Positions 9,008 to 18,700 of a stretch of DNA of 64,000 bases are shown in pieces. Made by a program: the position numbers and the translations under genes. The DNA is from Bacillota bacterium. GTDB lineage: Bacteria > Bacillota > Bacilli > Paenibacillales > NBRC-103111. Under the pieces are notes generated by a model that was not told the origin of the DNA, made no database searches, and was given only the letters and a program-made list of their open reading frames with translations. Each line of letters starts with the position of its first letter. Position 1 is the first letter of the stretch. The DNA lies in assembly GCA_023386955.1 (NCBI GenBank), contig JAEWIS010000023.1:124001-188000 (forward strand), given 5' to 3'.

Positions 9008-9904
9008 TTGAATGGCAGACTGATATCCCCACGCTTCAAAACAAACGCCTTTGCCTGGCTGCTTCTGCTGCCTTCCTTGCTGTTCCTGTTTTTGTTTACC
9101 TTTTATCCCATCGCCAAAACCATTCGGCTCAGCTTCTTCCGGGCGGATCTGGCACATCCGGAGCCGGTTTTTGCCGGGGCAGACCAGTATGTAGACATGG
9201 TGAAGGACCCGATTTTCCAAAAAGTGATGCTGAATAACCTGTGGTTTGCTTTGGGTACCGTCCCCATTTCCATCGGACTTGCTCTGCTGATGGCGGTGTT
9301 CGCCAATAAAGCGCTGCGGGGGACCAGCTTTATGCGCGTGGCCTTCTTTTATCCGACGCTGATGCCCATGATCGCCGCCGCCAACGTGTGGCTGTTCATC
9401 TATACGCCCCAGTATGGGCTGTTGAGCCGTGCCGTCGGCTGGTTCAGCAATGCCTCCAATATCAACTGGCTGGGTTCGCCGGGATCGGTTATGTGGGCTT
9501 TGATTGCCATGGTCGTATGGAAGGAAGCCGGCTATTTCATGATTTTTTATCTGGCCGGGCTGCAGAATATTTCCCCGGAGCTGTATGAATCCGCCCAGGT
9601 GGACGGAGTAGGGCGCTGGACGGTATTCCGGAAGATTACCTTCCCGCTTTTGATGCCGACCACGCTGTTTGTGACCATTATTGCCTTGACCAATTCCTTC
9701 AAGCTGGTAGACCATCTGTTGATTATGACCAAGGGCGGCCCCAACAATTCCAGCAGTCTGCTCTTGTACTATATATACGAAACGGCGTTCAGCTTCTGGG
9801 ATCAAGGGATGGCAGCGGCGTTGACGGTTGTGATGGTAGCGGTGCTTTTGTTGTTGGCCGCATTGAACTTCCTCGGTATGGACAAGCGGATTCATTATCA
9901 TTAA
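9008..9904 (+). CDS. ABC sugar/glycerol-phosphate transporter permease, UgpA-like
   Basis: 298 residues from the TTG at 9008, chosen because GGAGG lies 7 nt upstream and the protein then begins just before the first membrane helix (about 13-35). It has six or so membrane segments and the EAA loop for ATPase docking (ELYESAQVDGVGRWTVFRKI). It belongs to the MalF/UgpA class of permeases that pair with a MalG/UgpE-class partner, which follows 17 nt downstream. A longer frame extending to 8789 has no start signal and crosses the intergenic hairpin, so it was rejected. Confidence 0.9.
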   Translation: MNGRLISPRFKTNAFAWLLLLPSLLFLFLFTFYPIAKTIRLSFFRADLAHPEPVFAGADQYVDMVKDPIFQKVMLNNLWFALGTVPISIGLALLMAVFANKALRGTSFMRVAFFYPTLMPMIAAANVWLFIYTPQYGLLSRAVGWFSNASNINWLGSPGSVMWALIAMVVWKEAGYFMIFYLAGLQNISPELYESAQVDGVGRWTVFRKITFPLLMPTTLFVTIIALTNSFKLVDHLLIMTKGGPNNSSSLLLYYIYETAFSFWDQGMAAALTVVMVAVLLLLAALNFLGMDKRIHYH

Positions 9905-9921
9905 ATAGGAAAGGCGATTCT

Positions 9922-10734
9922 ATGCTCCCGACAAAATGGAAAGTTGAACGCGGGCTCATGCTGCTGCTGTCTGTGCTGTGGCTGGTTCCGCTGATATGGA
10001 TGGCGGTAACGGCTTTCCGCCCCAAGCAGGTGGCGTTGGACTCCTTGTTTTCTCTGCAGTTTACCCTGGATAACTTCGGCCGGGTGTGGGAAGCAGCTCC
10101 TTTTGCCCAATATTACGTCAATACGGTGCTGCTGGTGGTTGCCGTATTCGCTGTACAGATGCTTACTGTCACGATGGCTGCATATGCGTTTGCAAGACTG
10201 GAATTCTGGGGGAAAACAGCGGTATTCCTGTTGTTCCTGGTGCAGATTATGGTGCCGGCGGATGTTCTGATTTTCCCCAATTACAGTGTGCTCAAGGAGC
10301 TTTCCCTGCTGGACACAAAGCTGGGGATTATGCTGCCGTATTACGCTTCAGCCTTCGGTATTTTTCTGCTCCGGCAAACCTTTAAGACGCTGCCCTCCGA
10401 GCTGGACGATGCCGCTGTTGTGGAAGGAGCCTCCAAGTGGCGGATTCTCTGGACCATCTATGTGCCTCTGTCCCGCCCGGCGTATCTGGCCTTTGCCCTG
10501 GTTTCCGTTAGCTACCAATGGAATAATTTCCTGTGGCCGCTCATTGTGACCAACTCTGTGGAGAACCGTCCCCTGACCGTAGGGCTGGCGATCTTCGCCC
10601 AATCCTTCGAGGTGGGTGCCCAATGGACAGAGGTCAGCGCTGCTACTTTGCTGGTCATTGCACCCTTGATGATCTTGTTCCTGTTGTTCCAGCGCCAGTT
10701 TATCAACAGCTTCATCCATTCGGGGATTAAGTAA
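9922..10734 (+). CDS. ABC sugar/glycerol-phosphate transporter permease, UgpE-like
   Basis: 270 residues, six predicted membrane helices, with the EAA motif ELDDAAVVEGASKWRILW and the C-terminal NSFIHSGIK ending typical of the MalG/UgpE/LacG class. It forms the inner-membrane channel with the preceding permease. ATG follows AGGAAAGG. It is the last gene of the importer operon; no ATPase gene follows before the next promoter at about 10.8 kb. Confidence 0.9.
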   Translation: MLPTKWKVERGLMLLLSVLWLVPLIWMAVTAFRPKQVALDSLFSLQFTLDNFGRVWEAAPFAQYYVNTVLLVVAVFAVQMLTVTMAAYAFARLEFWGKTAVFLLFLVQIMVPADVLIFPNYSVLKELSLLDTKLGIMLPYYASAFGIFLLRQTFKTLPSELDDAAVVEGASKWRILWTIYVPLSRPAYLAFALVSVSYQWNNFLWPLIVTNSVENRPLTVGLAIFAQSFEVGAQWTEVSAATLLVIAPLMILFLLFQRQFINSFIHSGIK

Positions 10735-10809
10735 GAGACAGTATAAAATAACTTTCATTACCATATTAAAATTATTTATTGAATCATCTTCATCCTACAT
10801 AAAAAGTTA

Positions 10810-10838
10810 TAGACACTTAAAACCCCTTACCGTATAAT
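10810..10838 (+). promoter_or_regulatory. Sigma-A-type promoter of the amino-acid permease gene
   Basis: TAGACA (10810-10815), a 17-nt spacer and a perfect TATAAT (10833-10838). The stretch just after it holds two copies of GTCAATT (10850s and 10860s), which may be an operator or chance. Confidence 0.6.
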
Positions 10839-10891
10839 TTGACTAGCTGTCAATTGCTGGGTCAATTAACCGTAGAGGGGTCAAATGTCGT

Positions 10892-12208
10892 ATGTCAAAG
10901 GAAACATTGAAGAAATCGGTTACAACCATTGAAGCGCTGGCCATTGTGGTCGGTATGATCATCGGGTCAGGGATATTCCTCAAGCCCGCCATCGTACTGG
11001 GGCATGCCGGCTCCCAATGGATGAGCATCCTGGCGTGGGTGGTAGGCGGTGTGATTACGCTGGCCTCTGCTCTGACTGTGGCGGAAATCGCGGCAGCCAT
11101 TCCCAAGTCGGGAGGATTGTATACATACCTGGAGGAGCTGTACGGCGGTGTGTTCGGATTTCTGCTTGGCTGGGTGCAGGCGGTGATTTCCTACCCGGCG
11201 TCCGTTGCGGCTTTGGCCATTGCCTTTGCCACCTATTCCGGATACTTCCTGCCTATGGGCGGCTTTGTACAAAAGCTGGTGGCTGTAGGGATTCTGCTGT
11301 TTATTCTTCTCATGAATGTGCTCTCCACCAAATACGGCGGGATCATTCAGACAGTAGCCACGGCGGGCAAGCTGGTGCCGGTCATCGGGATTATTGCGGT
11401 GGGGCTGATCAGCGGTGATGCACCGGGTTTCGCCGGTATCACGGCGGGGGCAACTGCTGCGGGCTTCGGTGCGGCGGTACTGGGCACTCTCTGGGCGTAC
11501 GACGGCTGGATCGGCGTTACCAATATGGCGGGAGAAATCCGCAATCCGGCCAAAACGCTGCCGCGGGTTATTCTGGGCGGTGTACTGTTTGTGATGGTGG
11601 TGTATATCCTGTTTAACCTGGCGATTTTCCGCGCGCTTCCCTTTGACACCATTATCAATTCCAAAACGCCGGGAGCCGACGCAGCCGATGCCCTCTTCGG
11701 GAATGGCGGCGGCGCTTTTATCACCGCTGGCATTATTATATCGGTGCTGGGTGCGCTGAACGGCTACCTGATGACAGCGGCCCGTGTGCCGCAGGCCATG
11801 GGTGAGCAGGGGCGGGTTCCTTTTTCACGGGTGCTGGGCGCTGTTCATCCCCGGTTCAAAACACCGGCCAACGCCTTGATCTTCCAAGCAGCTCTGGCCG
11901 TGCTGTACATTTTCTCCGGTACCTTCGATACCCTGACAGACCTGCTGGTTTTCGTTTTGTGGATTTTCTTCACCATGGGTGTGTTCGGTGTGTTTCTGCT
12001 CCGCCGCCGCCATCAAGCCGAACCCGGCCGTTACCGGGTGCCGCTGTATCCCATTACACCGCTAATCGGTGTTATCGGAGGCGGATACATTATTGTCAGC
12101 ACCATCATGGCGGAGCCGGTGCGCTCCTTCATTGGAATCGGGATCACCCTGATTGGATTGCCTGTGTATTATTATATGAGAAAAAAGACACAATCCGCTG
12201 CGAATTAA
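10892..12208 (+). CDS. APC-family amino-acid permease / exchanger (SteT/YfnA-like)
   Basis: 438 residues with about 12 membrane helices. The first helix carries the APC substrate-site motif GMIIGSGIFLKP; LWAYDGWIGVTNMAGEIRNPAKTLP is the typical TM6/loop region (first 20 residues being the most conserved). It is an inner-membrane amino-acid transporter, most like Ser/Thr exchanger SteT or the YfnA group; the substrate is not certain. AGAGGGG lies 11 nt upstream of the ATG. It is monocistronic behind a good promoter. Confidence 0.85.
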   Translation: MSKETLKKSVTTIEALAIVVGMIIGSGIFLKPAIVLGHAGSQWMSILAWVVGGVITLASALTVAEIAAAIPKSGGLYTYLEELYGGVFGFLLGWVQAVISYPASVAALAIAFATYSGYFLPMGGFVQKLVAVGILLFILLMNVLSTKYGGIIQTVATAGKLVPVIGIIAVGLISGDAPGFAGITAGATAAGFGAAVLGTLWAYDGWIGVTNMAGEIRNPAKTLPRVILGGVLFVMVVYILFNLAIFRALPFDTIINSKTPGADAADALFGNGGGAFITAGIIISVLGALNGYLMTAARVPQAMGEQGRVPFSRVLGAVHPRFKTPANALIFQAALAVLYIFSGTFDTLTDLLVFVLWIFFTMGVFGVFLLRRRHQAEPGRYRVPLYPITPLIGVIGGGYIIVSTIMAEPVRSFIGIGITLIGLPVYYYMRKKTQSAAN

Positions 12209-12285
12209 GCATAAAAGGATATGGTATTCCGGACAAACGGCTCTTATACTGAAGTCATCCGGTTATAAGGTGGAGCCACATCACA

Positions 12286-13506
12286 ATGACAACGCATAAT
12301 TCAAGCAAAACACCCACGAAGATCACAGAGCACGACTCCCGGACCGACTCCGGGGACAAGCAGCTTCCCACATTGCGGGGACTGCAGTTCTGGCTGTATG
12401 CCACCAATATTTTGTCGCCCTATTTGCCCGTGTATTTCTCGGCTAAGGGGTACACCTCCTCACAGATTGGCACTATGATGATGCTGGGCCCGCTGCTTGC
12501 GGTATTGTTCCAGCCCTTCTGGGGGTATCTGAGCGATAAGCTGGGCACGGTCAAGAAGATCATCGCAGGCTTGTGGGCCATGTCCATTCTGTCGAGTATC
12601 GGTCTGTTCCAAAGCTCTAGCTACGGAAGTGCACTGTTTTTCGCCACGGCGGTCTACTTCTTCTGGCTGCCCACACTGCCTCTAATGGACAGCATTACCA
12701 TTAAAGCCACGGAAAAAAGAGGCGTTACCTACGGAAGCATCCGGCTGTTCGGGTCCATGGGTTACATGACTATCCTGATCGGGACCGGGGTGCTGTTCGG
12801 TTCCTTCATAGGAATCGGGAACTTGTCTTATCTCTTCTGGGCACTGTGGATTCCTGCTCTGCTGCTTCTGCTCCGGCTCCGGGATGAGCCGACAGAGGGA
12901 GAGCGGATGACGCTCGCCTCGCTGAAGCCAATTCTGCAAAACAAATCCTTCCTCTGGTTTCTGCTGTTGGTTTTCATTATGTCGGTGCCGCACCGGATGC
13001 ATGATGTGATGTTCAGCCTGTATCTTCGCAATGCCGGAGGTTCAGAGGCCTTGGTGGGGTACTCCTGGGCACTGCATGCGTTATTCGAAATCCCGGCGTT
13101 TGCGCTGCTGAACAAATATCTGCATAAGGTCCGGGAGCTTACGCTCCTGGGTATCGTCTGCCTCTTGTACACCCTGCGGTGGACCGGCTATGCGCTGGCG
13201 CCCGAGCCTTGGGTGATGGTGCTGCTCCAGGCGGGAGCCATCGTTACCTATGCGGTATTCTGGCTTACGGCTGTGTACTACACGGTCCGGGTGCTGCCCA
13301 AGCAGCTGATCTCCACCGGGCAATCCCTGTTGTCTATGGTGTACCTGGGGTTGGCGGGGATGACGGGGGGAACCGTAGGGGGCTGGCTGTTCGACCATTT
13401 CGGCGCCACCAGCATCTACTGGTTCGCGGCGGCGGCTTCGCTTGTTGCAGGCTGCGCATTCCTAGCTACGGAGTTTGTAGCGCAGCGGCGGACATTTAGA
13501 CGGTAG
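12286..13506 (+). CDS. MFS transporter, PPP/MFS_1-like family
   Basis: 406 residues, about 12 membrane helices after a polar N-terminus of about 30 residues. GLQFWLYATNILSPYLPVYF opens helix 1, and PFWGYLSDKLGTVKK is the MFS motif A equivalent. The fold and the YGSIRLFGSMGY segment match the MFS_1_like group (relatives of HcaT and YwbF). Substrate unknown. RBS AAGGTGGAG. It ends at an intrinsic terminator. Confidence 0.8.
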   Translation: MTTHNSSKTPTKITEHDSRTDSGDKQLPTLRGLQFWLYATNILSPYLPVYFSAKGYTSSQIGTMMMLGPLLAVLFQPFWGYLSDKLGTVKKIIAGLWAMSILSSIGLFQSSSYGSALFFATAVYFFWLPTLPLMDSITIKATEKRGVTYGSIRLFGSMGYMTILIGTGVLFGSFIGIGNLSYLFWALWIPALLLLLRLRDEPTEGERMTLASLKPILQNKSFLWFLLLVFIMSVPHRMHDVMFSLYLRNAGGSEALVGYSWALHALFEIPAFALLNKYLHKVRELTLLGIVCLLYTLRWTGYALAPEPWVMVLLQAGAIVTYAVFWLTAVYYTVRVLPKQLISTGQSLLSMVYLGLAGMTGGTVGGWLFDHFGATSIYWFAAAASLVAGCAFLATEFVAQRRTFRR

Positions 13507-13523
13507 ATAGAATTTGGCTTCGG

Positions 13524-13555
13524 AAAGCTGCTTCCCATAGTGGGGCAGCTTTTTT
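13524..13555 (+). terminator. Intrinsic terminator after the MFS gene
   Basis: AAAGCTGC at 13524-13531 pairs with GCAGCTTT, with inner CCCA/TGGG pairing, followed by a T-run. Confidence 0.75.
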
Positions 13556-13577
13556 GGTTATTCGGCAGCGAAAATCC

Positions 13578-13760
13578 TAACGGCGGTAGGAGACGCTATT
13601 TGCTCCAAAACCGGGGTCTGCGGAATCTAACGGAAGCAGGAGACGCTATTGGTCTAAAATGGGCCTTGCGGCGTAACAATTTGTCCTAATAGAGGCTGTA
13701 GCCGCCGTTAGATTTTTGGAAAAGGGGTTTTTGCCCAAATAGAAGCTCTCACCGCCGTTA
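13578..13760. repeat. Intergenic repeat family B, four units
   Basis: Two forward units (TAACGGCGGTAGGAGACGCT at 13578 and TAACGGAAGCAGGAGACGCT at 13628, 50 bp apart) are followed by two inverted units (13688-13710 and 13737-13760, ending in CCGCCGTTA, 49 bp apart). Forward-then-inverted order lets the 180-bp region fold back on itself. No gene lies in this 391-bp gap. Confidence 0.75.
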
Positions 13761-13897
13761 GAATCCCCTCATAGCCTGGCCGCCAGCGCTAGTGGAGAAA
13801 TCGGCGGCAGATATGATCCTTAATTGGTAACTTTATTCCAAATCCAACGTCTATATAATGAATAAACAGCGCCCAATAAAACAAGGAGTGATTTACC

Positions 13898-15499
13898 ATG
13901 GTTCCTTCTATTAAAAAGCTGGCTGCGGGATTGGCGATTAGTGGGATGCTGGCAGGTTACGGCGTAACCGGCCCGGTTCAGGCTGAAGCGGCACCGCAGG
14001 TTGGTGATGTGGTCGGACAGGTTCTGGCTACGGACATTCAGGCTCATGTAAACGGCAGCACCATTACATCTATGAATATTGACGGGCTTACCGCCGTAGT
14101 GGCTGAAGATCTGCGCGGGTATGGGTTTGATGTGGCCTGGATTCCCCAACGCAAGGAGGTGGCGATCACGCCTGTTGCCGGGAAACCTGTGCGTCCGGCT
14201 GCCGCTGCCCCGCGGGAGGAGCTGCCCGTTGGACAGAAGCTCGGTGATGTGTTTTATACCGATATCCGCGCTACCTATGAAGGCGGGTCTATTCGTTCCT
14301 TCAATATTGGCGGCAAAACTGCCATTGTGCTCAACGATTTGGCCCCCTTCGGCAAACTGGATTGGAGCGAAACGGCACGCTCCTTGACTTTTGAACCGGA
14401 CCTGGCCAAGGCCAAGACGCTGTCCATGGAAGGACTGGTTGCCGTTGAGGAGCAGGAAGCGGTGAAGGTGAACGGCATCGCCATTGGCGCAGCCAGTGTT
14501 ACCTACCAAGGAGAGCAGGTGGGCACGGTAAAGGACGGGATGCCTTATCTGGAGGTGGAATGGATAGCCGGGAAGCTCGGATACGAAACAGTAAAAGAAG
14601 CTGACGGTGCTGTACGTTTAAACAGCGCAGGCTACGGGATTACCCTGCGTCCGGACCAAGCCGATGCGGAAAGAAGCTGCTTCGGTTCGCCGCTGCGGTC
14701 TGTGGAGCAGTATCGTGCACCTTTTCTCCAAGGCGGAGTTTTGTATGCGGATGAAATGGCACTGAAGGAGATACTGGGTTATGAATCCGTCTGGAGTCCG
14801 GAAACCCGGGATCTGGATATTACTTATAGGATCTATCAGGTGGAGGATTACGGGATACCGGAGGCCATCAACAATTATGATTATACGGTTCGTATGGTGG
14901 CGAATTTTACAGGATATGAAAATCCTATGATTCTGGCGGAAAACCGTATTAACGGCACAAAAAAAGCCTATGCTATTTCATCCATGGGTGTAGTAGATAT
15001 TAAGGGATTGCAGGAGCAGTACAAATATTCGTATATCAGCTACACCGGTACGGATATCGGGAGGAATGAGCTGGAGGTTAGAGTGGAGGTGGGCAATCGG
15101 CCGTTGTATGTGAAAAACTTCGCCGCAGACCTGACCTACCGCAATGTGAAGCCGGAAGTGGATACCACCAATGTATCGGGAAGCTTCGTGAAGATCAGCG
15201 AAGTTATGCCTTCCCAAGCCTATGAAGAAACCTCCGGCCGTACCTTTACCATTAAAGGAAAAACGGCTGCTGACACAACAGGCAGCTTGAGTGTGAAGTT
15301 AACCAGAGAAGACAACCCGGATGAGATCCTCGGCACATACGATGTCCCGGTTGCAAACAACACATTTGCGTACGATGTACCACTCCCGGAAGAGCCCGGC
15401 GTCTACCGTGTTACCCTCAACAGTCTGGTAAACTTCCCGCGGGGAACCTTCAATACACCCGTGGCCAAATGGTACGTACAAAAGCTCCCTCAGCCTTAA
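13898..15499 (+). CDS. Secreted protein with copper-amine-oxidase-N-type stalk repeats
   Basis: 533 residues. A signal peptide ends near 30 (QAEA). Two related repeats follow, GDVVGQVLATDIQAHVNG and GDVFYTDIRATYEGG, each with an NI.G.TA.V..DL core typical of the stalk modules often named after the copper amine oxidase N-terminal domain; no oxidase catalytic region is present. More stalk-like segments (about 190-320) precede beta-rich domains. It probably acts outside the cell as a structural or binding protein; function unknown. RBS AAGGAGTG. A strong terminator follows. Confidence 0.75.
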   Translation: MVPSIKKLAAGLAISGMLAGYGVTGPVQAEAAPQVGDVVGQVLATDIQAHVNGSTITSMNIDGLTAVVAEDLRGYGFDVAWIPQRKEVAITPVAGKPVRPAAAAPREELPVGQKLGDVFYTDIRATYEGGSIRSFNIGGKTAIVLNDLAPFGKLDWSETARSLTFEPDLAKAKTLSMEGLVAVEEQEAVKVNGIAIGAASVTYQGEQVGTVKDGMPYLEVEWIAGKLGYETVKEADGAVRLNSAGYGITLRPDQADAERSCFGSPLRSVEQYRAPFLQGGVLYADEMALKEILGYESVWSPETRDLDITYRIYQVEDYGIPEAINNYDYTVRMVANFTGYENPMILAENRINGTKKAYAISSMGVVDIKGLQEQYKYSYISYTGTDIGRNELEVRVEVGNRPLYVKNFAADLTYRNVKPEVDTTNVSGSFVKISEVMPSQAYEETSGRTFTIKGKTAADTTGSLSVKLTREDNPDEILGTYDVPVANNTFAYDVPLPEEPGVYRVTLNSLVNFPRGTFNTPVAKWYVQKLPQP

Positions 15500-15522
15500 C
15501 AGGCTTGCCGCGGCAGCATAAT

Positions 15523-15563
15523 ACCGGTTCTGTCACAGCAAAGCTGTGGCGGGACCGGTTTTT
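15523..15563 (+). terminator. Intrinsic terminator
   Basis: ACCGGT with inner CACAGC pairs with GCTGTG and ACCGGT, followed by TTTTT. Confidence 0.85.
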
Positions 15564-15681
15564 GTTAGGCATAAAGCTTAAAAAACCGTATGAACATCTT
15601 AAATAACCGCATTCTGAATGATGCGGGTTCTTGCTATACTAATCTGGCAAGCGGCAGAGGAAGTATTTTACAAAGGGATTA

Positions 15682-15695
15682 TGTAAGCGCTTCAG
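15682..15695 (+). promoter_or_regulatory. Candidate cre (CcpA) site upstream of the alginate-lyase gene
   Basis: TGTAAGCGCTTCAG has the central AAGCGCTT palindrome and the TGTAAGCG left half of cre; its right end deviates from consensus. It lies between a possible -10 (TATACT, 15635-15640) and the start codon, where CcpA would act as a roadblock. Carbon catabolite control fits a polysaccharide lyase. Confidence 0.45.
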
Positions 15696-15739
15696 GAAAC
15701 CAGGTAAAGTTTGTAATTTATTCATATCGGAGGTGTATG

Positions 15740-18700
15740 ATGGAAAGGAAGAGTTCTTCAGGATCAACCACAATATTGTGCAAAAGACTGCTTGTCCTAT
15801 TCCTGTGTATCCAGATAGTGGCCGCAGCTGCTCCGGTCAGTCCGGCCGCAGCCGCCCCAACCAGCAGCGCAGCTTACCGGGTGGAGATTACGGAAAGCTT
15901 CAGCAATGGTTTTACCCATCCGGGAGTGGGGCTGACGAAACCGGTATTGGAAAATATGAGGAACCAGGTTTTAAACGGCAAAGAGCCTTGGTATTCCTAC
16001 TACAAGGCCATGGCCGGGTCGGCGGCTGCCGCCAAAACGGTCACCTCCAGCAACCAAAGCTCCACGAATCCGGAGGTGCCTGCGTCAACCGCTTTTAACA
16101 GCCAGGGCTTCAATCAGCGGTTTATTCAGGACGGGCTGAAGGCGTATACCCAAACGCTGATGTATTATATCACCGGAGAAGAGCTTTACCGGGCCAATGC
16201 CATGCATATCATCCGCATCTGGTCCCAGATGGATCCGGCCCAATATGTTTATTTCCCGGATGCCCATATTCATACGGGAATTCCGCTGAACCGGATGGTG
16301 ACGGCCGCAGAGATTCTGCGTTATTCGAGCTACCAGGATGCCTCGCTTCAATGGACGGAAGAGGATACGGCCAATTTCACCACCAATCTGATCAATCCGG
16401 TCATTGAGACTTTCCTGCATGACAATAACCAATTCATGAACCAGCATAATTATCCGCTGCTGGGCGCTATGGCGGGTTATATTTTTACCGGGAACAAGGA
16501 GCGGTATGAAGAGGCAGTGGAATGGGCCACCGTTAACAAAACGGCCTTGAACCAGGGTTTTAACGGCTCCATCAAACAGCTTTATAGGCTGGTGGATACC
16601 AACGCGGCAACAGGCGAAAGGCTGGACAAACCGGTGGTTCAACATGTGGAGATGGGGCGTGACCAAGCCCACGGCGCCGGTGATCTGACCAATTCTGCAA
16701 TATTGGCACGGATGTTCCTGGCCCAGAATACCAAGGTGGACCCTATAGAGGGAACCGTATCCGAACAGGCCGATGCAGTGGGCTATTATGAGTTCCTGAA
16801 TGACCGGGTGCTGGCGGCAACCGACTACTTCTGGCAGTTCATGCTGGGCTACGATACCCCCTGGACGCCTGTAGCGCATTCCATTCGGGATGGAGAGGTT
16901 AAGGGCATCTACTATAAAATTTCCGATCTCTACAAAGGCAGGACCAATACCGCTCTGTTCTGGGATATGTATTACTACTATATGTATACGAAGGGTTTCA
17001 ATCTGGAGGAGAAAGCCCCGTACTTCCATGAAGCCTTCACCAAACGGAGCCCGTCCAATTATTACTATAAAGGCGTCCTGACACAGGCCTGGGAGAGTGT
17101 GGACGGAGGCGGGGATTTCTGGATCTATATTCCCGGAGAGGCGGCTGCCGAAGGAGCCAAGTACCTTCCCAAGGAGCAGACTAACCCGGCATCGGTGGAG
17201 CTGGAGGAGCGGTATACCGCCTTCGACAGCCGGAGCGAAACCCGGCAGGAAGGGAGCGCCTCCTACGTCAGATTTAATACCACTCCCGCCGGCAGCAATA
17301 TTGCTGTGCAGAATCTCTCTTTCGCCGACCGCAGCAGCTCCAGACTAGTCGGACTCCTGTTCCGGTCGGACGGTCCGGCCACACTGGAATTGAGCACCCG
17401 GCTGGGTGGAATACCGTACCATACCCTGACCTTGCCGGATACAGAGGGGCTGTGGAGATATATCACCTTCGATATGGGCATCAATCATGTGAGCTATGGG
17501 CAGCTGGATACGGATTTCAGTTTGGTTTATATGAATGTAACCGGAAACGGAGCCCTGGTGGATGTGGACCACTTCAACGTGCTGGCCAAGGAGCAGCTTA
17601 CGCCTCCCGTATTCAAAGAAGGTAAAGAGGATTTGAGCATTGATGTTTTTGCCGGTGCTTCCATTAGCCTGGACCTATCCGCTTCCGCTGCCGGTAAGAG
17701 TCTCCGCTATACGATTGCGGAATTGCCTGAAGGGGCACGGCTTGATGCAGTGACCGGGGCTTTCGTATGGCAGCCCGCCCGGGCGGGAATCTACTTCTTT
17801 ACTGTAACGGCAGAGGATGGCACCACGCTGGAAACGAAAAATATCCGCATCGCGGTAGCCCCGGACCGGAGCGGGGCGGTAGCGGCCATTGCTTCTCTGT
17901 ACAATCCGGATACCCCCTATGTCACCGCATCGCGTCTGGCCTTTGAATCTGCATACGAGGAAACCGTGAAGCAAATCGGTACGGCTTCCAACGAGGATTT
18001 TTCCCGGCAGCTGCTTGCCTTGCGGAATGCCGCCGAACGTCTTCAACCGCTGACTCCGTTGTTGAAGGACGGCACCATGGATTATTCCCAGTTGGTGACG
18101 TCCACCTTTGGCACGTCCTTGCCCCTTCTGGTGGATGATAACGACAATACCTTCCCCGTGTATTCCCTGGCGCCTTATCCTGACCTGGTTCATATTCTGG
18201 ATTTTGGGGCCGATTACAAAATTATAGCGGATGCCTTCGCCATGGAAGGGCGGATGAATTTTGATGACCGGATGGCTGGAACGACTGTGTTCGGCTCTAA
18301 CGACGGTGTGACTTGGGAACGGCTTACTCCCGGGCAAACGGAGTTTACTGCAGACATGTCGGTGCTGGAAGTGGCTGATGAGCTTAAGCAAAAGCCGTTT
18401 CGGATGATAAAAATCCAGATGATCGATCCGCAGCCGGATGTGCTCCGGGGAAACATCTCCAATATGCTGGAATTAAGCGAATTCCGCATTACCGGTCAAC
18501 GGCAGGAGACCAACAACAAGCTGGAATCAGTATCGCTCAGTTCTCCGCAGGGGATTAACGGCAGAATTGCCAGAGGCGATACCATCCGGTTATCGTTCCG
18601 TGCCAAAGAGGCCATTAATCAAGTAGCGGTCAGCATTTTGGACACGGCAGCAGCAGCGGTAACCACAGACGGCGGACTGAATTGGTCGGCGGAGCTCAAG

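Noticed and set aside
13578..13760. Possible CRISPR array (regularly spaced repeats)
   Set aside because: Only four units, in both orientations, imperfect, and no cas genes in the window.
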